Shown piece after piece: positions 40,357 through 49,281 of a stretch of DNA of 64,000 nucleotides. The position numbers and the translations under genes are program-made. The stretch is from CAWJJM01 sp963843275 (GTDB lineage: Bacteria > Acidobacteriota > Thermoanaerobaculia > Multivoradales > JBCCEF01): assembly GCA_963843275.1 (NCBI GenBank), contig CAWJJM010000012.1, forward strand, positions 186,001 to 250,000, written 5' to 3'. Below the pieces are notes generated by a model. The model did no database searches and was not told the DNA's origin. It saw nothing but the letters and a program-made list of their open reading frames with translations. Every line of letters starts with the position of its first letter. The stretch's first letter is position 1.

Positions 40357-41163
40357 GTGAACGGCGGCGACGAGGGGCCCTGGGCCGCCTTCGCCGGCGA
40401 GGAGGCGCGCGACGCCCGGCGCCTGCGCCGGGCCGCCGTCGCCGCCGTCGGGCTCCACCTCGTGCTGCTCGCCCTGCCGCGTCCGGTCGCCCACCCGCGG
40501 CCGGGGGCGCCCCCCGCCGGAGCCGCCGCCTTCGCCCTGCACAGCTTCCGGCTGGCGCCCCCGGCGCCCCCTCCCGAGCCGGCGCTGCCGGCGCCCGAGC
40601 CACCGCCCGCCGCTCCGCCGGCCGCCGCCGCCGGCGCCCCGCCCGCCGCCGCGCCCCGCGCGGCGAGCGTCGAGATCCTGTTCGCCGAGGGCGAGGACTC
40701 GCGCCTGGTGCCGCCGCGGCCGCTGGCGACGCCCGCGCCGCGGCGCCCCGCCCGGGCGCCGGCCGGGCGCCCCGACGCCGTCCGGCTGCTGCTGCGGCTC
40801 GACGCCGCCGGCAGCGTCCTCGACGTGCGGGTGGAGGCGGGGGAGGAGCCGTTCGCGTCCGCCGCGGTGGCCGCCGCCCGCGGTTGGCTGTTCCTCCCCG
40901 CCACCCTCGATGGCGCGCCCCTGCCGGTGGTCTTCGAGGTGGTGGTCCGCTTCCCGCCGGAGGAGGGGGCCGGCCCGCCGCCGGCGCCGCCGGTGGACGG
41001 GGGTGGCGGCGCTCAGCCGCCGTCCGCCCCGGCGGACGGCCGGGCCCGGTCCGCCCCCACCGCGGCGGCGAGGTCGGGGAGCCCGTCGCGGTCGAGCCGG
41101 CGCAGCAACCCGCGGTGGATGTCGCGCGGCAGGAAGGGGCCGGCGAAGACGAGGGCGGTGTAG
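40357..41163 (+). CDS. TonB-like energy transducer, proline-rich
   Basis: The 268-aa protein has one N-terminal membrane helix (AAVAAVGLHLVLLALP), a Pro/Ala-rich linker (about 45-130) and a C-terminal TonB-type domain (AVRLLLRLDAAGSVLDVRVE, FASAAVAAARGWLFLPATLDG). It would link the proton-motive force to outer-membrane receptors, but no ExbB/ExbD or receptor is encoded nearby. The start is GTG 40357. The last 150 bp overlap the convergent pyrD gene; past about residue 215 the sequence is low-complexity and may be an artefact of a missed stop, as indels are frequent here. Confidence 0.75.
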   Translation: MNGGDEGPWAAFAGEEARDARRLRRAAVAAVGLHLVLLALPRPVAHPRPGAPPAGAAAFALHSFRLAPPAPPPEPALPAPEPPPAAPPAAAAGAPPAAAPRAASVEILFAEGEDSRLVPPRPLATPAPRRPARAPAGRPDAVRLLLRLDAAGSVLDVRVEAGEEPFASAAVAAARGWLFLPATLDGAPLPVVFEVVVRFPPEEGAGPPPAPPVDGGGGAQPPSAPADGRARSAPTAAARSGSPSRSSRRSNPRWMSRGRKGPAKTRAV

Positions 41164-42107
41164 AGCTGCACCAGGTGGGCGCCGGCGCGGATCCGCCGGT
41201 AGGCCTCGTCCGCCGAGCCGATGCCGCCGGCGCTCACCAGCAGGCAGCGCCCGCCGAGCTCGCCGGCGAGCGCCGCCAGCATGCGGCGGCTCTTCTCCCG
41301 GAGAACGGCGCCGGACAGCCCGCCCGCACCCCGCGCCCGCGGCAGCAGCGACAGGTCGGTGGTGGTGTTGGTGGCGACGATGCCGGCGGCGCCGGCGTCG
41401 ACGGCGGCGGCGGCGAGCGCCACCGCCCGCGGCAGCTCCAGGTCGGGCGACAGCTTCACCAGCACCGGCCGGTCGGTGGCGGCGCGGGCCGCCGCGAGGA
41501 CGGCGCCGAGGAAGGCCTCGTTCTGCAGGTCGCGCAGTCCCGGGGTGTTGGGGGAGGAGACGTTGATCACCAGGTAGTCGGCGAGCCGCCCCAGGCGCTC
41601 GGCCAGGCGGCGGTAGTCGTCGAGCGCCGCGGCGTCCGGCGTCGCCTTGTTCTTCCCCAGGTTGATGCCCAGCGGGAAGCGCTGCCGCAGGCCGGCCGGC
41701 AGCCGCTCCAGGCGGCCCGCCAGCGCCTCCATGCCGCGGTTGTTGAAACCCAGCCGGTTGAGCACGCTCTCCGCCTCCGGGAAGCGGAACAGGCGCGGGC
41801 GCGGGTTGCCGGGCTGGGCGAGCGGGGTGACCGTGCCGAGCTCGGCGAAGGCGAAGCCCAGGGCCGGCAGCGCCGCCACCATCTCGGCGTCCTTGTCGAA
41901 GCCGGCGGCGAGTCCCAGCGGACCGGGGAAGGTGCGCCCCAGCAGCCGCTGGGCCAGCCGCGGGTCGGAGGGCGCGTTGCGCGCCGCCAGGCCGCGCGCC
42001 AGCGGCCGCGTCGCGCCGAGGGCGCGCAGGGCGAGCTTGCCGGCGCGGTGGGCGTGCTCGGCGTCGATGCGGAAGAGCAGGGGGCGGAGCAGGCGGTAGA
42101 CGGACAC
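41013..42107 (-). CDS. pyrD: Quinone-dependent (class 2) dihydroorotate dehydrogenase
   Basis: The 364-aa membrane-associated FMN enzyme of pyrimidine synthesis oxidises dihydroorotate with quinone. The N-terminal extension RLLRPLLFRIDAEHAH is the class-2 quinone-binding helix. LGLAAGFDKDAE, LGTVTPLAQPGNPRPRLFR and the active-site base in INVSSPNTPGL are present, together with a phosphate/FMN site LVSAGGIGSADEAY. The C-terminus is about 20 residues longer than needed and overlaps tonB. A 19-bp gap separates it from the AI-2E transporter gene upstream on the same strand. Confidence 0.93.
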   Translation of the reverse strand: MSVYRLLRPLLFRIDAEHAHRAGKLALRALGATRPLARGLAARNAPSDPRLAQRLLGRTFPGPLGLAAGFDKDAEMVAALPALGFAFAELGTVTPLAQPGNPRPRLFRFPEAESVLNRLGFNNRGMEALAGRLERLPAGLRQRFPLGINLGKNKATPDAAALDDYRRLAERLGRLADYLVINVSSPNTPGLRDLQNEAFLGAVLAAARAATDRPVLVKLSPDLELPRAVALAAAAVDAGAAGIVATNTTTDLSLLPRARGAGGLSGAVLREKSRRMLAALAGELGGRCLLVSAGGIGSADEAYRRIRAGAHLVQLYTALVFAGPFLPRDIHRGLLRRLDRDGLPDLAAAVGADRARPSAGADGG

Positions 42108-42126
42108 GGGAGGTGCGGGGCCGGTC

Positions 42127-43158
42127 TCAGACGGTCCGGCGCCGGCCGGCGCCGAGCGGCACGCGGCCGGCGAGCAGCTCGGCGGCGGGGCGGGTGATGT
42201 CGAAGCGGGCCAGCACGATGCGCAGCACGGCGGTGATCGGCGCCGCCAGGAACATCCCGGGCACGCCCCACAGGATCCCCCAGACGCCGAGCGCGAGCAG
42301 GATGGTCACCGGGTGGAGGTCGAGCCCCTCGCCCATGAACACCGGCTCGATGACGTTGCCCACCACCAGGTGCACCAGACCCGGCAGCACCACCACGGCG
42401 ACGATCTTCCACAGCGAGTCGAACTGCGCCACCGCCAGCGGCACCGGCAGCAGGGTGGCGACGACGGCCCCGATGTTGGGGATGAAGTTGAGCAGGAAGG
42501 TCAGCACTCCGAACACCACCGCCAGCTCCAGCCCCAGGGCGGCGAGGATCAGCCCGACGACGATCCCCGCCACCGCCGAGACCAGGAACTTGGTCACCAC
42601 GTAGCGGCGGACGGCGTGGTCGATCTCCCCGAAGATGCCGCGGCGCGCCCGCTCCGGGTTGCGCCCGGCGAGCAGGAAGAGGACGAAGATCACCACCAGC
42701 ACCAGGGTCGAGCTCAGGCCGAGGGCGGCGCCCGCCGCGACGCCGGCGATCTCCATCACCGGGAGCCGGCGGATGGCCTCCAGCATCGGCGCCCGCCCCG
42801 CCTCGAAGCCGAGGAAGCCGTAGACGTCGCGGGCGAGCTCGCGCAGGCTCTCGCGGTACTGGTCGGCGGCGTCGAGGATCTGGCTCACCGCGCCGGCGAT
42901 CAGCCAGCCGATCGCCGAGGTCAGCGCCACCACCGCCAGGAAGCCCACCGCCACCGCCAGCCAACGCGGGAAGCGCAGGCGCTGCTCGAGGACGTCGAGC
43001 AACGGCGCCACCAGGTAGCTGATGAAGATCGCCAGCACGAACGGCATGGTCAGGGCGCGCGTGTAGACCAGCGCCACGCCCGTCGCCACCGCCGCGATCA
43101 CCAGCAGCGATCCGGTGACCAGCCACACCTGCTCCTCGCGCAGCCGCTCGAGCGTCAT
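42127..43158 (-). CDS. AI-2E/PerM-family transporter
   Basis: The 343-aa membrane protein has seven to eight helices. It begins with two close helices (LVTGSLLVIAAVATGVALVY, MPFVLAIFISYLVAPLLDVL), has a central amphipathic region, and ends with LNFIPNIGAVVATLLPVPL and IEPVFMGEGLDLHP, motifs typical of the family. Members export autoinducer-2 or exchange Na+/H+; which applies cannot be told. The ATG at 43158 has no ribosome site; a TAAGCT ends 8 nt before it. It is divergent from the histidine phosphatase gene. Confidence 0.9.
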   Translation of the reverse strand: MTLERLREEQVWLVTGSLLVIAAVATGVALVYTRALTMPFVLAIFISYLVAPLLDVLEQRLRFPRWLAVAVGFLAVVALTSAIGWLIAGAVSQILDAADQYRESLRELARDVYGFLGFEAGRAPMLEAIRRLPVMEIAGVAAGAALGLSSTLVLVVIFVLFLLAGRNPERARRGIFGEIDHAVRRYVVTKFLVSAVAGIVVGLILAALGLELAVVFGVLTFLLNFIPNIGAVVATLLPVPLAVAQFDSLWKIVAVVVLPGLVHLVVGNVIEPVFMGEGLDLHPVTILLALGVWGILWGVPGMFLAAPITAVLRIVLARFDITRPAAELLAGRVPLGAGRRRTV

Positions 43159-43166
43159 CGCCGCGG

Positions 43167-43215
43167 AGCTTACCGCGGGCCCGACCCTCCGCCGCGGGTC
43201 TGCCGCGGGTAAGCT
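43167..43215. promoter_or_regulatory. Divergent promoter/operator with AGCTTACC...GGTAAGCT inverted repeat (second copy)
   Basis: AGCTTACC (43167-43174) and GGTAAGCT (43208-43215) form a perfect inverted repeat with a 33-bp spacer between the AI-2E transporter and the phosphatase. Flanking bases extend it to GAGCTTACC/GGTAAGCTC. The outward TAAGCT hexamers are 8 nt and 31 nt from the two starts. The same element is found at 787-822. Confidence 0.5.
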
Positions 43216-43246
43216 CGGCCCCACACCGACCTGCAAGGAGACCTCC

Positions 43247-43987
43247 ATGGCGAGCCCCCGTGTCCCCCGCCCGGTCCGACGACGCGGCACCCTCCGGCGC
43301 CGGGCGTCGCAGGCCCTGGTCGCGCTGCTCCTCTCCCCGGCCCTGCCGGCGCTGGCGGCGCCGGCGCCCGGCGTCCGCACGATGGTCCTGGTGCGCCACG
43401 GCGAGTACGACCACGCCGACCCGCGCCCCGAGGACGTCGGCAAGGGGCTGCTGCCGATCGGGGTGGCGCAGGCGCGGCTGCTCGGCGCCCGCCTGCGCGC
43501 CCTCGGCGTCGTCTTCGACCGCTTCGACGCGAGCCCGCTCACCCGCGCCCGGCAGACCGCCGCGGTGCTGCGCGACGAGCTGCCGGGAACGACCGTGCGC
43601 ATCGTCCCCGAGCTGGCGGAGTGCACGCCGCCGACGCGCCGTACCGAGGTGACCCGCGACGAGGATCCCGAGGAGATGGAGGCGTGCAGACGACGGCTCG
43701 ACCGGCTCTTCGCCGAGCGCTTCGTCCCCTCCCCGGCGGGGGACCGCCACGAGCTGCTGGTCGCCCACGGCAACGTCATCCGCTACCTGGTCACCCGTGC
43801 GCTCGGGGTGGACACCCGCGCCTGGCTCGAGATGTCGGTGCACAACGCCAGCCTGACGGTGATCGACGTCGAGCCGGACGGACGATTCAAGGTCCTCGCG
43901 GTCGGCGACAGCGGCCATCTGCCGCCGTCGTTGACCACCGGCGCGACCGGCGACCCGCCGCGCAGCCTGGCCCTGCCCGGCGGATGA
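43247..43987 (+). CDS. Exported histidine phosphatase-family protein
   Basis: This 246-aa protein has a signal peptide with a basic N-terminus (RRRASQALVALLLSPALPALAAPA). The histidine-phosphatase core has the catalytic RHG in MVLVRHGEYDHAD (about 48-60), the second-shell SPLTRARQTA, the Glu in PELAECTPP and the second His in LLVAHGNVIRYLV. It resembles PGAM5-like phosphatases. ATG 43247 follows AAGGAG. Substrate unknown; export suggests a periplasmic phosphoester. Confidence 0.88.
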   Translation: MASPRVPRPVRRRGTLRRRASQALVALLLSPALPALAAPAPGVRTMVLVRHGEYDHADPRPEDVGKGLLPIGVAQARLLGARLRALGVVFDRFDASPLTRARQTAAVLRDELPGTTVRIVPELAECTPPTRRTEVTRDEDPEEMEACRRRLDRLFAERFVPSPAGDRHELLVAHGNVIRYLVTRALGVDTRAWLEMSVHNASLTVIDVEPDGRFKVLAVGDSGHLPPSLTTGATGDPPRSLALPGG

Positions 43988-44021
43988 AGGGACGGGGCGG
44001 CGGCGCGCGAGCGCCGTCCGC

Positions 44022-47000
44022 TCAGCCTTCGCCGGCCAACCGGCCGAGCTCGTCGAGCTCGACGCGGCGCAGGTCCTGCTCGACGGCGGTGGCGTCCTCC
44101 GCCGCGGGGTGGGGGCAGACCTTCCAGAAGCGCTTGAGCAGGAAGCCCCAGCGATCGAGCACCCAGCTGGCGCGCAGCGAGCCGGTGCGCACCAGGTGGC
44201 GCTCGACGAGGCGGCGCAGCAGCATGGCGTCGACGTCGGACGCCACCCGGTCGACGCGCACCATCGCCGGGTTGACGCGGTCGGGGAAACCGCCCTCGAG
44301 GTCGAGGACGAAGGCGAGGCCGCCGCTCATCCCGGCGCCGAAGTTGCGCCCGGTCGAGCCCAGGACCACCAGCACGCCGCCGGTCATGTACTCGCAGGCG
44401 TGGTCGCCGCAGCCCTCCACCACGGCGCGGGCGCCCGAGTTGCGCACCCCCAGGCGCTCGCCGGTGCGGCCGGCGGCGTAGAGGCTGCCGCCGGTGGCGC
44501 CGTAGAGCACGGTGTTGCCGAGGATCACGTTCTCGTGGCTGGCGAAGCGGGCCTCGGCCGGCGGCTTGACGATGATCTGCCCGCCGGACATGCCCTTGCC
44601 GACGTAGTCCTGCGCCTCGCCCTCGAGGATGAGCTTCATGCCGCGGGTGCAGAAGGCGCCGAAGCTCTGCCCGGCGGCGCCGCGCAGCTCGAGCTGGAGC
44701 AGCCCCTCCGGCAGCCCCGCCTCGCTCCGCGTCTCGGCGATGGCGCCGGCCAGCCGGGCCCCCACCGAGCGCTCCCGGTTGGTGATCGCGTAGACCTTGC
44801 GGAAGGGCCGCGGTCCGCGCACCGACGGCTCGCAGTCGTCGGCCAGGAGCTGGCCCAGCGGCGGTCCCTCCTCGGGGCGGTCGTTGCGCCGCTGCAGGCG
44901 GCGGCGCGGCCGGCGCCGCGCCGGGTCGGGGTCCCACAGCAGTGGCGCCAGCGACGGCGGCGCCGCCAGCTGCGCCAGGGCGGCGGGGTCGGGGGCGAGC
45001 AGGTCCACGCGCCCGACCACGTCCTCGAAGCGGCTGAAGCCGAGCTCGGCGAGGTGGTGGCGGACCTCCTCGGCGACGAACAGCATGAAGGCGATCACGT
45101 GGTCGGGCTCCCCGGGGAAGCGGGCGCGCAGCTCCGGCTTCTGGCTGGCGATCCCCACCGGGCAGGTGTTGAGGTGGCACTGCCGGGCCAGGATGCACCC
45201 CGCCGCCACCAGGGCCGCGGTGCCGAACCCGACCTCGTCGGCGCCGAGCAGCGCCGCCACCACCACGTCGCGCCCCGTCTTCAGCCCCCCGTCGACCCGC
45301 AGGGTGACCCGGCCGCGCAGGTCGCGTCCCACCAGCACCTGCTGCGCCTCGGCGAGCCCGAGCTCCCACGGCAGCCCGGCGTGCTTGAGCGACGACAGCG
45401 GCGAGGCGCCCGTGCCACCGTCGTGGCCGGCGATCATCACCACGTCGGCGAACCCCTTGGCGACCCCGGCGGCCACCACCCCGACCCCTGCCTGGGCCAC
45501 CAGCTTCACCCCCACCCGCGCCGCCGGGTTGACGCTCTTGAGGTCGTAGACGAGCTGCGCCAGGTCCTCGATCGAGTAGATGTCGTGGTGCGGCGGCGGC
45601 GAGATCAGCGAGACGCCGGGCACCGCGTGGCGGATGGCGGCGATCTCGCGGCTCACCTTGTGCCCGGGGATCTGGCCGCCCTCGCCGGGCTTGGCGCCCT
45701 GCGCCATCTTGATCTCCAGCTCGCGCGCCGCGACCAGGTACTCGGCGGTGACCCCGAAGCGGGCCGAGGCGACCTGCTTGACGGCGCTGTTGCCCCAGTC
45801 GCCGGCCTGCGGCCGCCAGGGGGCGAACCACTCGCGCGGGCCCTCCTCGCCGTAGGGCGCGAAGCGCTCCCGCGCCTCGCCGCCCTCGCCGGAGTTGCTG
45901 CGCGCGCCGAGGCGGTTCATCGCCACGGCCAGGGTCTCGTGGGCCTCGCGCGACAGGGCGCCGTGGCTCATCGCCTGGGTGCAGAAGCGGCGCGCGATCG
46001 CCTCCGCCGGCTCGACCTCTTCGAGCGGCGATCGGCTGGGCGTCGCGGTGCCAGCGCAGCAGGTCGCGCAGGTTGGCCAGCGGCCGGTCGTCGATGGCGC
46101 GCCGGTAGGCTTCCCAGTCGGCGGGCAGGCGGCTGCGCACCGCCCGGTGCAGGGCCTTGACGGGGGCGGGGCCGAAGGCGTGGAACTCGCCCTGGCGCCG
46201 GAAACGGTAGAAGCCGCGGTCGGGGAGGCCCTCGGCGGCGTCCCCGGCGGCGGCGGCGCGGGCGGCGGCGGCACGGTCGGCGAGCTGCCGGCCGAGGTCG
46301 GCGAGGCCCACCGCGCCGAGCCGGTGCTCGGTGCCGTGGAAGTAGCGCTCGACGAGCTCTGGGGCGAGGCCGAGGGCCTCGAACATCTGCGCCCCCTGGT
46401 AGCTGGTCACCGGACCGACGCCCATCCGCGCCATGATCTTGAGCAGGCCGCTCTCGACCGCCTCGGCGTAGCGGGCCAGCGCCTCGCCCACCGGCTCGGT
46501 CCCCGGCGGCGGCGAGCGCGGCGACGGTCCGGTAGGCCAGCCAGGGGTGGACCAGGGTGGCGCCGAAGCCGATCAGGCAGGCGAAGTCGTGGTCCTCGCA
46601 CGGCTCGCCGCTGTCGACCACCAGCGACACGCCCATGCGGTGCCCGGTGACGATGAGGTGCTGGTGCACCGCCGAGGTGGCCAGCAGCATCGGGATCGGC
46701 GGGTGGTCGGCGTCGGCGGCGCGGTCGCTCAGCACCAGCAGGGTGGCGCCGTCGCGGGCCGCCGCCTCGGCGGCCGCGGTCAGCCGGTCGACGGCGCCGG
46801 CGAGGTCCGCCGGGTCGGGCGCCAGGGCCGGCAGCTCGGCGCAGCGGAAGGCGGCGTCGGGGAGCTCGCGCAGCCAGGCGAGCTGGCTGCCGGTGTAGCA
46901 GCGGCGAGGCGAAGTGGACCAGGTGGGCGCAGCTCCTCGCTCTCGTCGAGCAGCGAGCCCCAGCGGCCGACCATGACACGCAGCGACATCACCGCCCGCT

Positions 47001-48612
47001 CGCGCAGCGAGTCGATCGGCGGGTTGGTGACCTGGGCGAAGCGCTGCGCGAAGAAGCGGTAGAGGCCCTGGGGGTGGGGCGACAGCATGGCGAGCGGCGT
47101 GTCGTCGCCCATCGAGCCCACCGGGTCTTCCCCTCCAGCGCCATCGGCGCCAGCATGCGGTCGACGCTCTCGCGATGGTGGCCGAAGAGCGAGCTGCGCC
47201 GCCAGCAGCTCGGGCGCCGCCGGCCGGGGGGCGAAGGACTCGGCGTCGAAGCGCGCCGGCGGCGGCTCGACGAGCTGCCGCGCCGAGCCAGTCGCGGTAG
47301 GGGCGCCGCGCCGCCAACCGCCGCTTGATCGCGTCGCTGGCGCAGGATCTCGCCGCTCGCGGTGTCGACGCAGAGGATCTCCCCCGGCCCCAGCCGGCCC
47401 TTGCTCCAGCACCCGCTCGGGCGGCACGCGCACCAGGCCGGCCTCCGAGGCCAGCGATCACCCGGCCGTCCTCGACGATCCAGTAGCGCAGCGGGCGCAG
47501 GCCGTTGCGGTCGAGCGCGGCGGCGGCGAGCCGGCCGTCGGAGAAGACCAGCGCGGCCGGGCCGTCCCAGGGCTCGAGCAGGTCGAGTGGTAGTCGTAGA
47601 AGGCGGTCACCTCCGGCGCCATGTCGCGCGCCCCCTCGAACGCCTCGGGCACCAGCATCAGGGCGGCGTGGAGCGGGTCGCGGCCCGAGCGCACCAGCAG
47701 CTCGAAGAGGTTGTCGAGCATCCCCGAGTCGCTGGAGGCGTCGTCGAGCACCGGCAGGAGCTCGGCGAGCTCCTCGCCCCACACCTGCGAGGTGAGGTCG
47801 CGCTCGCGGGCCCGCATCCAGTGGCGGTTGCCGAGCAGGGTGTTGATCTCGCCGTTGTGGGCGAGCAGGCGGAAGGGCTGCGCCAGCTCCCAGGCGGGGG
47901 CGGTGTTGGTGCTGTAGCGCTGGTGGAAGACGGCGATCGCGGTCTCGTAGCGGGGATCGGCCAGGTCGGCGTAGAAGCGGTCGAGCTGCGCCGCGATCAT
48001 CATCCCCTTGTAGACCACGGTGCGGTGCGACAGCGAGGCGACGTGGAGGCGCACGCCCTCCACCCCCCGCAGCGCCGCCTCCATGCGGCGGCGGGCGAGG
48101 AACAGGCGACGCTCGAAGTGCTCGTCGCTCCACGCCGGGTCGCGCGCCAGCAGCAGGTGGAGCACCTCGGGGCGGCCCGCCGCCGCCACCTCGCCGAGCG
48201 CCTCGACGTCGACCGGCACCGGGCGCCATCCGAACACCCGCAGGCCGGTGCGCTCGGCCTGGCCGACCAGCGCCTCGAGGGCCGCCTCGCGCGCCCCGGC
48301 GTCCTCGCTCCACAGGAAGAGGGCGCCGAGCGCTAGGTCGCCGTCGGGCGAGGGCGTCGACGCCGCGAGCGGCCAGCTCGTCGCGCAGCAGCGGCGTAGG
48401 GGATCTGGGTGAGGCACGCCGGCGCCGTCGCCGCTCAGCCGGTCGGCGCTGACCGCGCCGCGGTGGCTGAGGTGGGAGAGCGCGCGCAGCGCCAGGCGCA
48501 GCGTCTCCGCACTGCGCCGGCCGCGGGCGTCGGCGACGAAGCCGATGCCGCAGCCGTCCCGCTCGTGGGCGGGTCGGTGGAGGCCCGGCGGCCTCCTGCT
48601 GGAGCTCTCCAT
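44022..48612 (-). CDS. gltB: Glutamate synthase large subunit (many frameshifts)
   Basis: The span encodes about 1,530 aa, the length of GltB. After the propeptide the Ntn nucleophile Cys21 appears in DGCGIGFVAD. QRYSTNTAPAWELAQPFRLL is in the glutaminase domain. The central/FMN domain has AMSHGALS, ALGARSNSGEGGE-type sequence and GHDGGTGASPLSSL, with the 3Fe-4S ligands in GCILARQCHLNTCPVGIA. The beta-helix domain ends the protein (GCGDHACEYMTGG). The frame breaks at least ten times, for example near 46030, 46515, 46905, 47125, 47590 and 48345-48400. Single-base repair restores conserved sequence each time. No gltD lies next to it. Confidence 0.87.
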
Positions 48613-48730
48613 CGGGGTCCGACCGCCACCGCGGCGGGGTCGGGAAGGACGTCGCGGGGCGTGCGACGGATCCTACCATGCCGCAGCGCGGCACGAGCGG
48701 AGCGGTCGCCGCCCGCCGCGGCGCGCGGGG

Positions 48731-49141
48731 TCACTCCGCGGGGGGGCGGGACAGCGACCGGACGAAGGTCGCGACGTCCTCGATCTCGGCGGGGGAGAGG
48801 CGGTCCGCGAAGGCCGTCATCACCGGCGACAGGCCGACCGCGGCGCCGCCGTCGCGCACCGTGAGGAGGATCTGGCGGTCGCTCCGCTGGTCCATCCGCT
48901 CGCGGTCGGTGAGGTCGCGCGGCGGGGTCCGCAGGTGGGGCGCCAGCATGCCGTCGCCGTGGCCGCCGGCGCCGTGGCAGACGGCGCAGTGCTTGGCGAA
49001 CAGCTTGGCGCCGTGCGCGGCGTCGCCGTGCAGGACCAGGTCGGCGGGCGGGTCCTCGGCGGCGGCGGCGGGCGGCGGCCCGACCGTGGCGGCGAGCAGG
49101 GCGAGGGCGGCGAAGGCGCCGGCTGCGGCGGAACGTGGCAT
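48731..49141 (-). CDS. Periplasmic mono-haem cytochrome c
   Basis: This 136-aa protein has a signal peptide (residues 1-28), one CAVCH haem-binding motif (about 52-56) and a later Met ligand candidate in SPVMTAFADRLSP (about 105-117), with DVATFVRSL forming the C-terminal helix, all typical of class I cytochrome c. It should carry electrons in the periplasm. The ATG at 49141 has no ribosome site; TACAAT ends 6 nt before it. It is divergent from the giant surface protein and upstream of gltB on the same strand. Confidence 0.92.
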   Translation of the reverse strand: MPRSAAAGAFAALALLAATVGPPPAAAAEDPPADLVLHGDAAHGAKLFAKHCAVCHGAGGHGDGMLAPHLRTPPRDLTDRERMDQRSDRQILLTVRDGGAAVGLSPVMTAFADRLSPAEIEDVATFVRSLSRPPAE

Positions 49142-49147
49142 CCGACC

Positions 49148-49153
49148 ATTGTA
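49148..49153 (-). promoter_or_regulatory. -10-like TACAAT 6 nt before the cytochrome ATG (leaderless candidate)
   Basis: On the minus strand TACAAT-GGTCGG-ATG places a transcription start at the ATG. No ribosome site is present and no clear -35 is seen. Confidence 0.45.
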
Positions 49154-49178
49154 GTGCGCTCGTGCGACCCTCCGGGTA

Positions 49179-49207
49179 TTGCGCGGCGTCCGGACCTGCT
49201 GTATAAC
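49179..49207 (+). promoter_or_regulatory. Promoter TTGCGC-N17-TATAAC for the giant surface protein
   Basis: TTGCGC (49179-49184) and TATAAC (49202-49207) are 17 bp apart and lie 74 nt before the GTG at 49282. It is one of the better sigma70-type promoters in the window. Confidence 0.5.
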
Positions 49208-49281
49208 CCGCCGATCCGAGCAGCCGTCGCGAGCCGGGAAGGCGGGGTGCTGCCGTTGACCTTCTGAGGGAGGTGCGGTCG

